Numbered from the stretch's first letter, positions 25,683 to 36,118 are shown. The stretch: DNA of 64,000 nt from an uncultured Bacteroidales bacterium (GCA_905234455.1 CAJOIH010000003.1:94431-158430); one strand, 5' to 3'. The notes: generated from the sequence alone by a model not told the origin. A program made the numbers and translations.

Positions 25683-26136
25683 TAGATTCATATTGGGATT
25701 AACAATTATCCTGTCATTCTATGCTTGTGGCGGTCACGGCTTCGACCAGCGCGGGGTGATTCCCGAGGCGAAGTGGGACGTGGAGCACCGTGTGCCTTTC
25801 GACGTGACGGTGAACGACACGGTGGGCATTTATGCCTTCGGGATGAACCTGCGGCACATGGAGAACTACCGTTACAGCAACCTTTATGTGTTTTTGCACA
25901 CGACGCTGCCCAACGGCAACGAGATGTGCGACACCATCCAGTGCCTGTTGGCCGCACCTGACGGCAGGTGGGTTGGCAAGAGCAGCGGCAGCATGAGGGA
26001 CCTGCACATCACCCTTAATCCCGCGATGCGCTTTCCTTTGGAGGGAACCTATCATTTTGAAATCGAGCAGGCCATGCGCGAGCCCGTGCTGAAGGGCATC
26101 GCCGACATCGGGCTGTTCATCGAAAAGCAACCATAA
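25672..26136 (+). CDS. gldH: Gliding motility lipoprotein GldH
   Basis: 154 residues. Lipoprotein leader ending SFYACGG. The body shows the GldH pattern: GVIPEAKWDVEHRVPFDV, a central YRYSNLYVFLHTTLP and C-terminal YHFEIEQAMREPVLKGIADIGL. GldH is needed for gliding in Flavobacterium, but homologues are widespread in non-gliding Bacteroidota. The position between ricT and PBP1A supports the call. The start codon lies in a heptad repeat copy. Confidence 0.92.
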   Translation: MRSIRFILGLTIILSFYACGGHGFDQRGVIPEAKWDVEHRVPFDVTVNDTVGIYAFGMNLRHMENYRYSNLYVFLHTTLPNGNEMCDTIQCLLAAPDGRWVGKSSGSMRDLHITLNPAMRFPLEGTYHFEIEQAMREPVLKGIADIGLFIEKQP

Positions 26137-26139
26137 ATC

Positions 26140-28416
26140 ATGAAAGAACAACAGAAGAAAAACACCGGGAAAAAGAAAAAGGGCGACGACAACGGGCGGA
26201 AGGCCGTGCGGGTGCTATGGAGCCTCTTCGGCATTGCGTTAGTGGTGGTCGTGCTGTTCTTTTTCTGCGTTGCCAAAGGTGTGTTCGGCACCATGCCCAC
26301 CTTCGAGGAGCTGGAGAATCCCCAGACCAACCTGGCCACCCAGATCATCTCGTGCGACGGCAAGGTGTTGGGCAGCTATTATGTGGAGAACCGTTCCAAT
26401 GTGCGTTACAACGAGCTGTCGCCTTATCTGCCGCAGGCCTTGATCAGCATTGAGGACGAACGTTTCTACAGCCATTCCGGCATTGACGGCAAGTCGTTGT
26501 TCCGCGTGGCTTACGGCGTGCTCAGCGGCAACAAGAAAGGCGGCGGCAGCACCATCACCCAGCAGTTGGCCAAGAACCTGTTTCCCCGTGGCGAGAACCT
26601 GAGCAAGATGAAGCTGGTGTTGCGCAAGTTCCAGGAATGGATCACCGCCACCAAGTTGGAATACAACTATTCGAAGGACGAGATCATCGCCATGTACCTC
26701 AACACGGTGGCTTTCGGGCACAACGCCTATGGCATCCGTTCGGCGGCCAAGACTTTCTTCGACAAGGATCCCAAGGACCTGAACATCGAGGAGTCCGCCT
26801 TGATGGCTGGTGTGGTGAACGCCCCTACCCGCTTCAGTCCCGTGCGCAACCCCGAGCGTGCATTGCAGCGCCGCAACATCGTGCTGAAGAGCATGGAGAA
26901 GAACGGCTACATCACCTCAGCTGAATACGACTCCATCTCGCAGATTCCCATCGACATGTCGCATTTTGGCGTGATGGACCACAACAGCGGCCAGGCCACT
27001 TATTTCCGCGAGCAGTTGCGCAAGGAGCTCACTGAGTGGGCCAGCACCCATTATCGTGCCGACGGCAAGCCATACAACATCTATCGTGACGGTTTGAAGA
27101 TCTACACCACCATCGACTCACGCATGCAGCGTTACGCCGAGGAGGCTGTGAGGGAGTTCATGGGCGGTTCGTTGCAGCCCAGTTTCTACAAGCACTGGCA
27201 GGGCAAGAAGAACGCCCCGTTCTCGCTGAACGACAAGGACCAGATTGAGGCCCTTTTGGAGGCTTCGATGAAGCGCAGCGACCGTTACCGCAACCTGAAG
27301 AACCAGGGCATGGATCCTGATTCCATCAGGAAGGTGTTCGATATCCCGGTGGAGATGACGGTGTTCTCGTGGGACGGTCCCATCGACACCATCATGACGC
27401 CATGGGATTCCATCATGTATTACAAGTGGTTCCTGCAAGCCAGCCTAGTCTCCATCGAGACCCACACCGGCCACGTGAAGGCTTATGTGGGCGGCATCGA
27501 CTACCGTTATTTCAAATACGACCATGTGACCCAGGCCCAGCGCCAGGTGGGTTCCACCTTCAAGCCCTTCCTTTATTCGCTGGCCATGCAGGAAGGCGAG
27601 TACACCCCTTGCACCAAGATTCCGAACATCCCTTATAACATCCAGTTGGAGGACGGCAAGTTCTGGTCGCCCCGCAACTCTGGCGGCAAGCATGTGAATG
27701 AGGAGGTGACATTGAAATGGGCGTTGGCCCAGTCGAACAACTGGATCTCCGCTTACCTGATGAACAGGTTCGGTCCGCAGGCCGTGATCACCATGGCGAG
27801 GAGGATGGGTGTGGAGTCACCCATCGATCCCGTGCCCGCCATCTGTCTGGGTGTATGCGACTTGAAGCTCATCGAGATGGTCGGTGCCATGAGCACCTTT
27901 GCCAACCAGGGTGTGTATATCAAGCCTATGTATATCACCAAGATCGAGGACAAGAACGGCAACGTCATCGAGCGTTTCGCCCCTGAGGAGTCGGAGGCCA
28001 TGAGCGAGGTGACCGCCTACAAGATGATTGAGTTGATGAAGGGCGTGGTACAGAGCGGCACTGGTGTGCGTTTGCATTACAAATACAACCTCAACAACCC
28101 CATTGCCGGCAAGACCGGTACCACGCAGAACCAGAGCGACGGTTATTTCATGGGCATCACCCCCGACCTCACCACTGGTGTGTGGGTAGGTGCCGAGGAC
28201 CGCAGCGTGCACTTCCGCAGCACTGAGTTGGGTCAAGGTTCCCGCACGGCGTTGCCCATCTGGGCGCTTTACATGCAGCGTGTGTATGCCGACCCGACCT
28301 TGCACATCAGCAAGGGCGACTTCCCCAAGCCCACTGCTCCGGGTGTCGACTTGGACTTCAACTGCGACAAGTACGAGATCGACTATGATGCGGTGGAGTA
28401 TATTGACACTTTCTAA
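26140..28416 (+). CDS. Class A penicillin-binding protein (PBP1A)
   Basis: 758 residues, bifunctional peptidoglycan glycosyltransferase/transpeptidase. After a short cytosolic basic segment comes one TM helix (FGIALVVVVLFFFCVAKG). The GT51 domain has EDERFYSHSGID and GGGSTITQQLAKNLF. The transpeptidase has the active-site motif GSTFKPF, the SxN-type motif SNN and KTGTT. It acts in the periplasm on lipid II and nascent strands. It lies 3 bp after gldH in a long housekeeping operon. Confidence 0.95.
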   Translation: MKEQQKKNTGKKKKGDDNGRKAVRVLWSLFGIALVVVVLFFFCVAKGVFGTMPTFEELENPQTNLATQIISCDGKVLGSYYVENRSNVRYNELSPYLPQALISIEDERFYSHSGIDGKSLFRVAYGVLSGNKKGGGSTITQQLAKNLFPRGENLSKMKLVLRKFQEWITATKLEYNYSKDEIIAMYLNTVAFGHNAYGIRSAAKTFFDKDPKDLNIEESALMAGVVNAPTRFSPVRNPERALQRRNIVLKSMEKNGYITSAEYDSISQIPIDMSHFGVMDHNSGQATYFREQLRKELTEWASTHYRADGKPYNIYRDGLKIYTTIDSRMQRYAEEAVREFMGGSLQPSFYKHWQGKKNAPFSLNDKDQIEALLEASMKRSDRYRNLKNQGMDPDSIRKVFDIPVEMTVFSWDGPIDTIMTPWDSIMYYKWFLQASLVSIETHTGHVKAYVGGIDYRYFKYDHVTQAQRQVGSTFKPFLYSLAMQEGEYTPCTKIPNIPYNIQLEDGKFWSPRNSGGKHVNEEVTLKWALAQSNNWISAYLMNRFGPQAVITMARRMGVESPIDPVPAICLGVCDLKLIEMVGAMSTFANQGVYIKPMYITKIEDKNGNVIERFAPEESEAMSEVTAYKMIELMKGVVQSGTGVRLHYKYNLNNPIAGKTGTTQNQSDGYFMGITPDLTTGVWVGAEDRSVHFRSTELGQGSRTALPIWALYMQRVYADPTLHISKGDFPKPTAPGVDLDFNCDKYEIDYDAVEYIDTF

Positions 28417-28428
28417 AAAGCTTAGACC

Positions 28429-29436
28429 ATGGCCAGTTCCAATTTCGTTGACTATGTGAAGATCTTTTGCCGTTCGGGCAAGGGCGGTTCAGGCTCGATG
28501 CATTTCCGCAGGGAGAAGTACATCCCCAAGGGCGGTCCCGACGGTGGTGACGGCGGTCGTGGCGGCGACATCATCTTGCGCGGCAACGCCCAGATGTGGA
28601 CCTTGCTGCACTTGCGTTACACCAAGCATTTGTTGGCTGAGGACGGCGTGCCGGGTGGCAGCAACCAGCTCACTGGAGCTGCCGGCAAGGACGTGTTTAT
28701 TGACGTGCCGTTGGGGACGGTGGCTTACGATGCTGAGACCCGCAGACAGCTGGGCGAGATCACCGAGGACGGACAGACCGTGGTGTTGTTGAAAGGCGGT
28801 CGCGGCGGTAAGGGCAATGCCTTTTTCAAGACCGCCACGATGCAGGCTCCCAAGTTCTGCCAGCCCGGCGAGCCTTCGCAAGAGCTATGGATCGTGCTGG
28901 AATTGAAGCTATTGGCCGATGTTGGATTGGTAGGTTTCCCCAATGCTGGCAAATCGACCCTGTTGTCGGTGGTATCTGCTGCAAGGCCTGAGATTGCCGA
29001 CTATCCTTTTACCACTTTGGTGCCCAACCTTGGCATTGTGAGTTACCGTGACCACAGGAGTTTTGTGATGGCTGACATCCCTGGCATCATCGAAGGCGCA
29101 GCAGAAGGTAAAGGTTTGGGTATCAGATTTTTACGTCATATTGAAAGAAATTCCACCTTGTTGTTCATGGTGCCTGCCGACAGTGCTGATGTGAAGGCGG
29201 ATTATGATGTTTTGCTCAACGAGTTGAAGAAATACAATCCCGAGTTGATGGACAAGGAGCGTTTGTTGGCTATCACCAAGTGCGACCTTGTTGATGAGGA
29301 TAGGATCAAGGAGATCAAGAAGCATTTGCCGAAGAAGGTGCCGCATGTTTTCATTTGTTCGGTGACGGGTCAGGGGATTCAGGAATTGAAGGATTTGATT
29401 TGGTTGACCTTGAATAAAGAGGACGAGGGATGGTAA
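28429..29436 (+). CDS. obgE: GTPase ObgE/CgtA
   Basis: 335 residues. The glycine-rich Obg fold at the N terminus ([29 protein letters not shown]) is followed by the GTPase domain with G1 GFPNAGKS, G3 DIPGIIEGA and G4 TKCD, and the Obg switch [11 protein letters not shown]. Obg binds the 50S subunit and couples GTP to ribosome maturation and stress signalling. No additional C-terminal OCT domain is present, as in most Bacteroidota. Confidence 0.96.
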   Translation: MASSNFVDYVKIFCRSGKGGSGSMHFRREKYIPKGGPDGGDGGRGGDIILRGNAQMWTLLHLRYTKHLLAEDGVPGGSNQLTGAAGKDVFIDVPLGTVAYDAETRRQLGEITEDGQTVVLLKGGRGGKGNAFFKTATMQAPKFCQPGEPSQELWIVLELKLLADVGLVGFPNAGKSTLLSVVSAARPEIADYPFTTLVPNLGIVSYRDHRSFVMADIPGIIEGAAEGKGLGIRFLRHIERNSTLLFMVPADSADVKADYDVLLNELKKYNPELMDKERLLAITKCDLVDEDRIKEIKKHLPKKVPHVFICSVTGQGIQELKDLIWLTLNKEDEGW

Positions 29437-29437
29437 G

Positions 29438-30034
29438 ATGGAAGCTATTGATAGTCAGTTGTTTCTGTTTTTGAACGGGTTGCATACGGAGTGGCTCGAC
29501 ACGGTGATGGTAGCCATTACCGAGATGTGGCTGTGGATTCCTCTCTATATTCTGTTGCTTTACATGGTTTTCAAGCAATACGGCAAGCGCGGCTGGTGGG
29601 TTTTGCTGGCTGTGGTGGTATTGATTTTGTGTTCCGACCAACTGTCGGCCCATGTGTGCAAGCCGTTGTTTCAACGGTTAAGACCTTGTTTCAACCCCGA
29701 TTTGGAGGGTTTGGTGCATTTGCCGAAGGGGTTGCCCGGGGGGCGGTATGGTTTTGTTTCGTCGCATGCCGCCAATACGTTTGCGGTGGCCACTTTTTTG
29801 ACGGCGGTGTTAAGGAAAAGCTATCGCAGTATAGGTTGGTGGCTGTTTGCTTGGGCTCTTGTTTCGAGTTATTCCCGAATATATATAGGTGTACATTACC
29901 CGGGCGACATTTTGGCTGGGGCGGTTTTGGGAGTGCTGATAGGGCTTATTATTGCGATGATTGTTCGACGGTTACTCGTCTCATTTGAAAACCACCTGGA
30001 TGGAAGAGCGGATGTCGAGGCCCCAGAGGGATGA
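29438..30034 (+). CDS. PAP2 family phosphatase
   Basis: 198 residues, about five TM segments. The lipid-phosphatase motifs are KPLFQRLRP (motif 1), SSHAANTFA (motif 2, with Ser in place of the usual Pro of PSGH) and SRIYIGVHYPGDILAG (motif 3). It may dephosphorylate undecaprenyl pyrophosphate or phosphatidate at the membrane. The start is 1 bp after the obgE stop. The last 54 bp overlap the converging SAM hydrolase gene. Confidence 0.9.
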   Translation: MEAIDSQLFLFLNGLHTEWLDTVMVAITEMWLWIPLYILLLYMVFKQYGKRGWWVLLAVVVLILCSDQLSAHVCKPLFQRLRPCFNPDLEGLVHLPKGLPGGRYGFVSSHAANTFAVATFLTAVLRKSYRSIGWWLFAWALVSSYSRIYIGVHYPGDILAGAVLGVLIGLIIAMIVRRLLVSFENHLDGRADVEAPEG

Positions 30035-30760
30035 CATGCGGGCGTGGTTGAGGGCCAGCTCGAGGTAGCCGTGGGTGCCGAAGAGGGCTACGGGGTCGAG
30101 GGGATCCACGTCGTCGTAGCAGTCGGAGATTTCGTCGATGGTGTAGAGGTCGCCTTTGACTTTGATGGTGAAGTCGCGGCCCTTGCCCACTTCCTCGAAC
30201 AATTCCTTGGAGATATTGGTAATGAGATTTTCGTAGGCGTCGACGTGCATGACGATACCCTCGATGATGTTGTTTTTGACTGTGGCGCAGAACGAGCCTC
30301 CGTTGTTGAGTTGTTCGCGTTTTGCCCCGATGTTGGCCAGTGGTTCGCCTTTGGCGATCATGACGGCCACTTTGGCAAAGCGGTCGCGGGTGCTGAAGGT
30401 GTAGAGGTTGGTGTCCTGTTCCACATCGATGAACACCGCCTCGTCGAACTCATTGTCGAGGATATGGCTGAAGATGCCATTATCGGTCCCCACGAAATAC
30501 TGTCCATGAGCCTTGACCACGACATGCGGGTTTTGGTCTGACTCGATGGTCTCGACGGCGAGGATGTGGATGGTGCCTTCGGGGAAATTGCGGTAGCAGT
30601 TACGCAGGATGAAGCCTGCCTCGGCGATGTTGTAGTGCGAGATCTCGTGGGTGATGTCGACGATGGTGGCATTGGGAATCTGTGAGAGTATCACCCCTTT
30701 CACTGCCGCGGTGTAATAGTCGGCAGAACCCCAGTCGCTCGTCAACGTGATGATGGCCAT
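29981..30760 (-). CDS. SAM hydroxide adenosyltransferase (DUF62 family)
   Basis: 259 residues from the ATG at 30760. The N-terminal TLTSDWGSADYYTAAVKG and the FVGTDNGIFS motif are those of the DUF62/SAM hydrolase family, which converts S-adenosylmethionine to adenosine and methionine and is related to fluorinases. The C-terminal beta-barrel domain is present. A TATCTTTG box at 30785-30792 supports the start. It is divergent from phoH and overlaps the 3' end of the PAP2 gene. Confidence 0.9.
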   Translation of the reverse strand: MAIITLTSDWGSADYYTAAVKGVILSQIPNATIVDITHEISHYNIAEAGFILRNCYRNFPEGTIHILAVETIESDQNPHVVVKAHGQYFVGTDNGIFSHILDNEFDEAVFIDVEQDTNLYTFSTRDRFAKVAVMIAKGEPLANIGAKREQLNNGGSFCATVKNNIIEGIVMHVDAYENLITNISKELFEEVGKGRDFTIKVKGDLYTIDEISDCYDDVDPLDPVALFGTHGYLELALNHARMSSLWGLDIRSSIQVVFK

Positions 30761-30784
30761 TTGTAACCCAATAAAATATGTTTG

Positions 30785-30792
30785 CAAAGATA
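30785..30792 (-). promoter_or_regulatory. Minus-7 box for SAM hydrolase
   Basis: TATCTTTG on the minus strand, 24 bases before the ATG at 30760. The phoH promoter faces the other way 35 bases off. Confidence 0.65.
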
Positions 30793-30827
30793 TGATTAAA
30801 TCTGAAAAAAATGAAGAAACATTTCAT

Positions 30828-30835
30828 TACCTTTG
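30828..30835 (+). promoter_or_regulatory. Minus-7 box for phoH-purC operon
   Basis: TACCTTTG, 19 bases before the phoH ATG at 30855. Confidence 0.65.
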
Positions 30836-30854
30836 CAAAAAATTACGAACAAAA

Positions 30855-31847
30855 ATGGCAGAACAGATACTCCAGATAGAAAATGTCGATCCGAAGGACC
30901 TTCATGGGCCCAACGACAGGTATCTGAACAAGGTGAAGGCGCTGTTTCCGAAGTTGAAGATCATCGCTCGGGGCGACTTCGTGAAAGTGATTGGTGACGA
31001 GGACGAGATGGAGTATTTCATCAACCGTTACGAGATGCTCACCATGCAGCTGGAACGGAAGGGCAAGATCGACGAGCGCGACATCGAGGACATCATGAAG
31101 GCCAACAGCGACGTGGAGTTGCAGCAGAAGATGTCGGAAAGCGATGTGTTGGTGTTCGGTCGGGGCGGCTTGGCGGTGAGGGCCATCACTGCCAACCAGA
31201 AGCGGATGGTGAGTGCCTCGGAGCACAAGGACTTGGTGTTTGCCATCGGTCCGGCAGGCACCGGCAAGACCTACACGGCAGTGGCTTTGGCTGTCAGGGC
31301 GCTGAAGGCCAAGCAGGTCAGGAGGATTATTCTGACCCGTCCCGCGGTAGAAGCCGAAGAGCATCTGGGGTTCCTTCCCGGCGACTTGAAGGACAAGCTC
31401 GACCCCTATCTTCAGCCTTTGTATGACGCCTTGCGCGACATGATTCCCAGCTCGAAGCTGGAAGGCTATATGGAGGACCACACCATCGAGATTGCGCCTT
31501 TGGCATTCATGCGCGGTCGCACTTTGGACCATGCCTTTGTGATTTTGGACGAGGCCCAAAACGCCACCCGCAGCCAGTTGAAGATGTTCCTCACCCGCAT
31601 GGGTCGCTCCGCCAAGTTCATCATCACCGGCGACATCACCCAGATCGACTTACCACCCCACGTCCCTTCGGGGCTGCCTCAGGCCATGGAGGTGCTGAAA
31701 GACGTGAAGGGCATCGAATTCATCATATTGGATGACAAGGATGTGGTTCGTCATAAACTGGTCACTGACATCATTAACGCCTATAAGAGAAGACAGGAGA
31801 CCGAAGAGGGAAGTCAGAACGAAGAAGAACTAACTGAACAACAATAA
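30855..31847 (+). CDS. phoH: PhoH family ATPase
   Basis: 330 residues from the ATG at 30855. A short N-terminal KH-like region ([20 protein letters not shown]) is followed by the PhoH P-loop ATPase with Walker [14 protein letters not shown], the family motif [16 protein letters not shown] and Walker B VILDEAQN. PhoH proteins are RNA-associated ATPases of incompletely known role, often linked to ribosome or RNase YbeY functions. It lies 2 bp upstream of purC. Confidence 0.93.
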   Translation: MAEQILQIENVDPKDLHGPNDRYLNKVKALFPKLKIIARGDFVKVIGDEDEMEYFINRYEMLTMQLERKGKIDERDIEDIMKANSDVELQQKMSESDVLVFGRGGLAVRAITANQKRMVSASEHKDLVFAIGPAGTGKTYTAVALAVRALKAKQVRRIILTRPAVEAEEHLGFLPGDLKDKLDPYLQPLYDALRDMIPSSKLEGYMEDHTIEIAPLAFMRGRTLDHAFVILDEAQNATRSQLKMFLTRMGRSAKFIITGDITQIDLPPHVPSGLPQAMEVLKDVKGIEFIILDDKDVVRHKLVTDIINAYKRRQETEEGSQNEEELTEQQ

Positions 31848-31849
31848 CA

Positions 31850-32791
31850 ATGAACGCTTTAACCAGAACAGATTTTAACTTTCCCGGACAGACCGGTGTT
31901 TACCATGGCAAGGTCCGCGATTGTTACTTTATTAACAACGAATATATGGTCATGGTGGCCACTGACCGCATTTCCGCCTTTGACGTGATTTTGCCGAAGG
32001 GCATCCCCTACAAAGGCCAGGTACTCAACCAGATAGCCGCCATGTTCCTCGACGCCACTGCTGACATCGTGCCCAACTGGAAGCTCGCCACACCCGACCC
32101 GATGGTGACCATCGGCAAGTTGTGCAAGCCCTTCCCTATCGAGATGATCATCAGGGGGTATCTGACTGGCAGTTCCTGGAGGACCTATAAAAGCGGTCAG
32201 CATGTGATTTGCGGGGTGCAGATCCCTGACGGCATGAAGGAACACCAGAAGTTCGCCGAGCCCATCATCACCCCGACCACCAAGGCCGAAGAAGGCCACG
32301 ACGAGGACATCTCACGCGAGGAGATCATCAGCAGAGGTTTGATCAGCGAGAGCGACTACCGGCAGATTGAGGACATCACCCGCAAGTTGTTCCAGAGAGG
32401 CACTGAGATCGCTGCCAAACAAGGATTAATTCTTGTGGATACGAAATACGAGTTCGGCAAGATTGGCGACCAGATCGTGTTGATGGACGAGATCCACACT
32501 CCCGACTCGTCGCGTTATTTCATCGCCGACCAGTACGAGGAGCGTTTCGCCAAGGGCGAGCCTCAGGTGCAGCTCTCGAAGGAGTTTGTGCGTGAGTGGC
32601 TGATGGCCAACGGTTTCCAGGGCAAGGAAGGCCAGAAGGTGCCCGAGATGACCCCAGCTTATGTGGAGAGTGTTTCCGAAAGGTATATCGAGTTGTATGA
32701 GAAGGTGACCGGGCACAAGTTCGAGAAGGCGCCGGATTCGGAAGACTTAGCCAAAAGGATTGAAAATAACATAAAAGCATATTTGAAATGA
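31850..32791 (+). CDS. purC: Phosphoribosylaminoimidazolesuccinocarboxamide synthase
   Basis: 313 residues, the long (yeast-like) form of SAICAR synthase that joins CAIR and aspartate using ATP in purine synthesis. Motifs visible are GKVRDCY near the N terminus, [29 protein letters not shown] and LVDTKYEFG with [11 protein letters not shown]. It overlaps the following S46 peptidase start by 4 bp. Confidence 0.95.
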   Translation: MNALTRTDFNFPGQTGVYHGKVRDCYFINNEYMVMVATDRISAFDVILPKGIPYKGQVLNQIAAMFLDATADIVPNWKLATPDPMVTIGKLCKPFPIEMIIRGYLTGSSWRTYKSGQHVICGVQIPDGMKEHQKFAEPIITPTTKAEEGHDEDISREEIISRGLISESDYRQIEDITRKLFQRGTEIAAKQGLILVDTKYEFGKIGDQIVLMDEIHTPDSSRYFIADQYEERFAKGEPQVQLSKEFVREWLMANGFQGKEGQKVPEMTPAYVESVSERYIELYEKVTGHKFEKAPDSEDLAKRIENNIKAYLK

Positions 32792-34926
32792 GAAAACTCT
32801 TGATGATTACGGCGTTGCTGCTGTCGGTGATGGTGGCTAGAGCCGACGAGGGCATGTGGTTGCCTTATTCGTTGAATGGCCAGAACTTGGCTGAGATGCA
32901 GGCGTTGGGTTGCAAACTCACTGCCGAGCAGATTTTCAGCTTCAACCAACCCAGCATCAAAGATGCCATCGTACAGTTCGGCGGCGGTTGCACTGGTGAG
33001 ATCATCTCGCCCGAGGGGCTGCTGCTCACCAACCACCACTGCGGTCTGAGCTATGTGCAGAAGCATTCATCGGTGGAGCACGACTACCTCACTGACGGTT
33101 TCTGGGCCAACGAGAAGAGCCAGGAGCTACCCAACCCGGGACTCTCCGTTCTGTTCCTCAACAAGGTGGAAGACGTGACCGAGGCCGTGCTGGCCGGTGT
33201 CACCACTGAGACCACCGAGGCCGAGCGTGAGGAGTTGGTGGCCAAGAACAGCCAAGCCTTGGTCAAGGAGCGCAAAGGCGACCGCAAGGTGCGCGTGGAG
33301 GTGGTACCTTTCTACAGTGGCAACCAATACATCCTCTTCGAGTACGACGAATACAAGGACGTGCGCTTAGTGTGCTGTCCCCCGTGGGGCATCGGCAAGT
33401 TCGGCGCCGACACCGACAACTGGACCTGGCCCCGCCACAAGGGCGACTTCAACATCTTCCGCGTCTATACCGCCCCTGATGGCAGTCCTGCAGAATACAG
33501 TGCCGACAACATCCCGATGAAGAGCAAATGGTATCTTCCCATTAATTTGGACGGTGTGAAGCCCGGCGACTATGCCATGATCCTTGGCTATCCGGGAAGC
33601 ACCGACCGTTATTCCACTTCTTACACGGTGAAGAACGTGATTGAGGAAGAAGGTCCCGCCATCATCGACTGCCGTACCACCAAGCTCAACAACTACCGCA
33701 AGCACATGGACGCCGACCAGGAGGTCTTCATCATGTATGCCTCGAAGCAGGCCAGCGTGTCGAACTACTGGAAGTACTACATCGGTCAGGTGAAACAGCT
33801 GAAGCGCAATCACGTGTACGAGCGTCGCCAAGCTCAGGAAGCCGACTTCAGGAATTGGGTGAACGGCAGCGCGGTGCGTCAGGCTGAATATGGCAAGATT
33901 TTCGACGGCATCGAGCAGAAATGGCAGATCCTGGACGAGATCCAGAAGTCGTTTGTATATCATCGTGAGGCCGGTTGGAACGGTGGCGAGGCCATTGCTT
34001 TCAGCCGCAGGTTCATGCGCATCAACAAGATGTTTGAGGACAAGGCCGAGAAGGACGACATCAAGGCTGCTGCCGCCAAGATGCAAGGCAGCGTGGACGC
34101 TTTCTTCAAGGATTACAGCATGCCGCTTGACCGCGATGTCACTGCTGCCCTGTTGGCTTTGTTCTACAAGAACATCCCTGTGGCTTTGATGCCGCAGCAA
34201 GTATTGAAAATCGGCATGGAAAACGAGGGTGACTTCACCGCTTGGGTGGAAAAAGCCTTCGAGAAGAGTGTATTCACCGACAAGGACCGTATGCAGAAGT
34301 GGTTGGAGAAGCCCAAGAGCTTGGACAAGGACCCGTTGTATGCCATGGCGATGGACATCATCGACTCGTATCAGGTGCTGTATGCCCGTTATGAAGAGGC
34401 CCAGAACCTCGGCAATGCCGGCGAGCGCCTTTACATGAAGGGTTTGATGGAGATGCAGCAGGACCGCAACTTCTATCCTGACGCCAACTTCACCATGCGT
34501 CTGACTTACGGTACTGTGGAGCCTTACAAGGCCGCCGATGCCGTCAACTACAACTACTACACCACCATGAACGGTGTGATGGCCAAGTACGTGCCTGGCA
34601 ACTGGGAGTTCGACATTCCTCAGGATGTGCGCGACCTTGTGGCCAAGAAGGATTACGGCCGTTATGCGGATGAAAACGGTGATTTGGTCGTGAACTTCAT
34701 CACCACCAACGACATCACCGGCGGCAACTCGGGCAGTCCCGTCATCGACGGCGAGGGCAACCTGATCGGCTTGGCCTTTGACGGCAACTGGGAGGCCATG
34801 AGCGGCGACTTGAGCTTCGAGCAGAAGGTGCAGCGCACCATCTGCATGGATGCCCGTTACCTGCTTTGGTGCATCGAGAAGGTCGGAAAATGCGACAACA
34901 TCATCAAGGAGTTGGTGATCAAATAG
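32788..34926 (+). CDS. S46 family dipeptidyl-peptidase (DPP7-like)
   Basis: 712 residues with a signal peptide ending ARA. Catalytic-triad regions are the His in LLTNHHCG, the Asp in the [12 protein letters not shown] segment, and Ser648 in [10 protein letters not shown]46 enzymes remove dipeptides from peptide N termini in the periplasm of asaccharolytic Bacteroidota. Specificity depends on the residue after FD in [14 protein letters not shown]: Gly is typical of DPP7 (hydrophobic P1), Arg of DPP11 (acidic P1). Here it is Gly. A strong terminator follows. Confidence 0.93.
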   Translation: MRKLLMITALLLSVMVARADEGMWLPYSLNGQNLAEMQALGCKLTAEQIFSFNQPSIKDAIVQFGGGCTGEIISPEGLLLTNHHCGLSYVQKHSSVEHDYLTDGFWANEKSQELPNPGLSVLFLNKVEDVTEAVLAGVTTETTEAEREELVAKNSQALVKERKGDRKVRVEVVPFYSGNQYILFEYDEYKDVRLVCCPPWGIGKFGADTDNWTWPRHKGDFNIFRVYTAPDGSPAEYSADNIPMKSKWYLPINLDGVKPGDYAMILGYPGSTDRYSTSYTVKNVIEEEGPAIIDCRTTKLNNYRKHMDADQEVFIMYASKQASVSNYWKYYIGQVKQLKRNHVYERRQAQEADFRNWVNGSAVRQAEYGKIFDGIEQKWQILDEIQKSFVYHREAGWNGGEAIAFSRRFMRINKMFEDKAEKDDIKAAAAKMQGSVDAFFKDYSMPLDRDVTAALLALFYKNIPVALMPQQVLKIGMENEGDFTAWVEKAFEKSVFTDKDRMQKWLEKPKSLDKDPLYAMAMDIIDSYQVLYARYEEAQNLGNAGERLYMKGLMEMQQDRNFYPDANFTMRLTYGTVEPYKAADAVNYNYYTTMNGVMAKYVPGNWEFDIPQDVRDLVAKKDYGRYADENGDLVVNFITTNDITGGNSGSPVIDGEGNLIGLAFDGNWEAMSGDLSFEQKVQRTICMDARYLLWCIEKVGKCDNIIKELVIK

Positions 34927-34950
34927 AATTGTCTTCTATATTTTGAAAGT

Positions 34951-34981
34951 AAGGCTGTCACGATGTGGCAGCCTTATTTTT
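34951..34981 (+). terminator. Rho-independent terminator after S46 peptidase
   Basis: AAGGCTGTCAC pairs over 11 bp with GTGGCAGCCTT (one G-T pair) around a GAT loop, followed by TATTTTT. It overlaps the end of the toxin remnant on the other strand and may serve both directions. Confidence 0.85.
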
Positions 34982-35190
34982 CTGTCAGCATCATTAATAA
35001 TTCATTTGGCGTAACCACGATGGGGCTTTTCGGAAAATGTTTGAGATTACCTGTAACAACAAAAGCTCCCTTCATTGATAGTGCGGACTCGTAAAACACG
35101 ACATCAGTGGAATCAGGGAAAAAAGCAAAGATTGTGTGACAACATGGCCGAAACAAGCACATTGGTGTCAAAAACAGCAAAGACACTCAT
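34974..35190 (-). pseudogene. PIN-domain toxin remnant (internal deletion and frameshift)
   Basis: Reading from the ATG at 35190 gives MSVFAVFDTNVLVSAMLSHN, the start of a PIN-family toxin with its first catalytic Asp. The frame then hits a stop at 35113-35115. In another frame the sequence continues as PDSTDVVFYESALSMKGAFV and VTGNLKHFPKSPIVVTPNEL, the C-terminal part of the same family. About 70 central residues are missing, including an expected acidic metal ligand, so the toxin should be inactive. It overlaps the antitoxin stop by 4 bp (ATGA), the usual operon layout. Confidence 0.8.
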
Positions 35191-35477
35191 CTTTCGGCAT
35201 GGGCTTTTCGGATTTCCTCATCAATTTCTTCCATGGTCAGATCCGGAGTCTCACCCATTTCGGCTCTTCTCCTCATTGCCATAAAAGCTTCTTGTGCTTG
35301 TTCCAAATACCCTGCCCTATCTGATCTGATCTCAAAAGGAATTTTTCCACGTTGCACCACCGCTTTTGCAAAAATGTTCATAGCGGTATTGGCACTCATG
35401 CCAAATTCGGCACAAAGAGCGTCGAAACGTTGTTTTAAAAATGAGTCCATTCTCACCGTCATGGATACTTGAGCCAT
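35187..35477 (-). CDS. RelB/DinJ-like antitoxin
   Basis: 96 residues from the ATG at 35477. MAQVSMTVRMDSFLKQRFDA followed by FGMSANTAMNIFAKAVV is the ribbon-helix-helix DNA-binding and dimerisation part of RelB/DinJ antitoxins. The C-terminal half is charged, as expected for the toxin-binding tail. The TATCTTTG box at 35500-35507 lies just upstream and rules out the longer start. The partner toxin gene next to it is broken, so this is an orphan antitoxin or a decayed module. Confidence 0.88.
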   Translation of the reverse strand: MAQVSMTVRMDSFLKQRFDALCAEFGMSANTAMNIFAKAVVQRGKIPFEIRSDRAGYLEQAQEAFMAMRRRAEMGETPDLTMEEIDEEIRKAHAER

Positions 35478-35499
35478 AGTAATTGCGTTAAGATCTGCG

Positions 35500-35507
35500 C
35501 AAAGATA
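35500..35507 (-). promoter_or_regulatory. Minus-7 box for antitoxin gene
   Basis: TATCTTTG on the minus strand, 22 bases before the ATG at 35477. Confidence 0.65.
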
Positions 35508-35628
35508 CGAATTTTTAATCATAATGATATATTTTTAAAGCATTTTTAAATAAAACGATATCAAAAAGACGAAAATTTGTATCTCGACTGCAAAAATACT
35601 ACAATTATTTAAGTTTGCAACTATTTTT

Positions 35629-35865
35629 TTATGAATAATTTTTCAACTGGAATTTTTCTTTTTGGTATTCCGAAAAGCACTTGAAGAAATCATAGCCCAG
35701 CAGGTCGCTGATTTTGAGGAGCATGTCGGTATAGATCCATGGGCGGTTGAGGATTTTGTAGATGTTCTGTCTGGAGCAGCCCAGTTGTTTTCCGAGCCAG
35801 GTGATGGTACGGCCTTGCTGCTGGAGCACTTGTTTGATGATATGTCCGATATGGGGCTCTTCCAT
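35629..35865 (-). CDS. Small XRE-like helix-turn-helix protein
   Basis: 78 residues. The core ITWLGKQLGCSRQNIYKILN is a helix-turn-helix of the Cro/C1 type, preceded by IGHIIKQVLQQQGR and followed by LLKISDLLGYDFF. It is a probable DNA-binding regulator with no effector domain. Its only good promoter box lies about 250 bases upstream (36119-36126), leaving a long structured leader. Targets unknown; the antitoxin gene and its own leader are candidates. Confidence 0.8.
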   Translation of the reverse strand: MEEPHIGHIIKQVLQQQGRTITWLGKQLGCSRQNIYKILNRPWIYTDMLLKISDLLGYDFFKCFSEYQKEKFQLKNYS

Positions 35866-36114
35866 GATCTGTTTGCCTAACGGAGCCTTTGCTCAAAGCA
35901 AACAAAGAGGGCGGAACCATTTGTTGCTTATATCGTAATCGAGGCTCGGCGAAGCCTTTGTAGCATATAAGCACGAATAATTCACGCCCTATGGCGCGAA
36001 CTTTTCGCAACTTACTCTCGCTACATGGATTTGGCCGATTCCGATTACGGAGAATAAGAGCTGAAGCTCAGATTAATATATTTCGATTATTATCTTCTTT
36101 ATTTGATGTTTAAC
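35866..36114 (-). promoter_or_regulatory. Long structured leader upstream of the HTH gene (possible ncRNA)
   Basis: About 250 bases between the promoter box and the HTH start with no convincing gene. Read on the minus strand it can form several hairpins. An outer stem GCTTATAT/ATATAAGC (35926-35933 with 35965-35972) encloses AGGCT/AGCCT (35942-35946 with 35953-35957). A stem TTCGCGCC/GGCGTGAA lies at 35981-36000, GAGCT/AGCTC near 36058-36069, and TTTGC/GCAAA near 35886-35900. It could be a cis-regulatory element or a separate RNA. Confidence 0.45.
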
Positions 36115-36118
36115 GAAG

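Noticed and set aside
35690..36010. Minus-strand ORF of 106 codons over the HTH gene and its leader
   Set aside because: It overlaps most of the HTH gene in another frame, has basic low-information sequence, and covers a hairpin-rich stretch better read as RNA.
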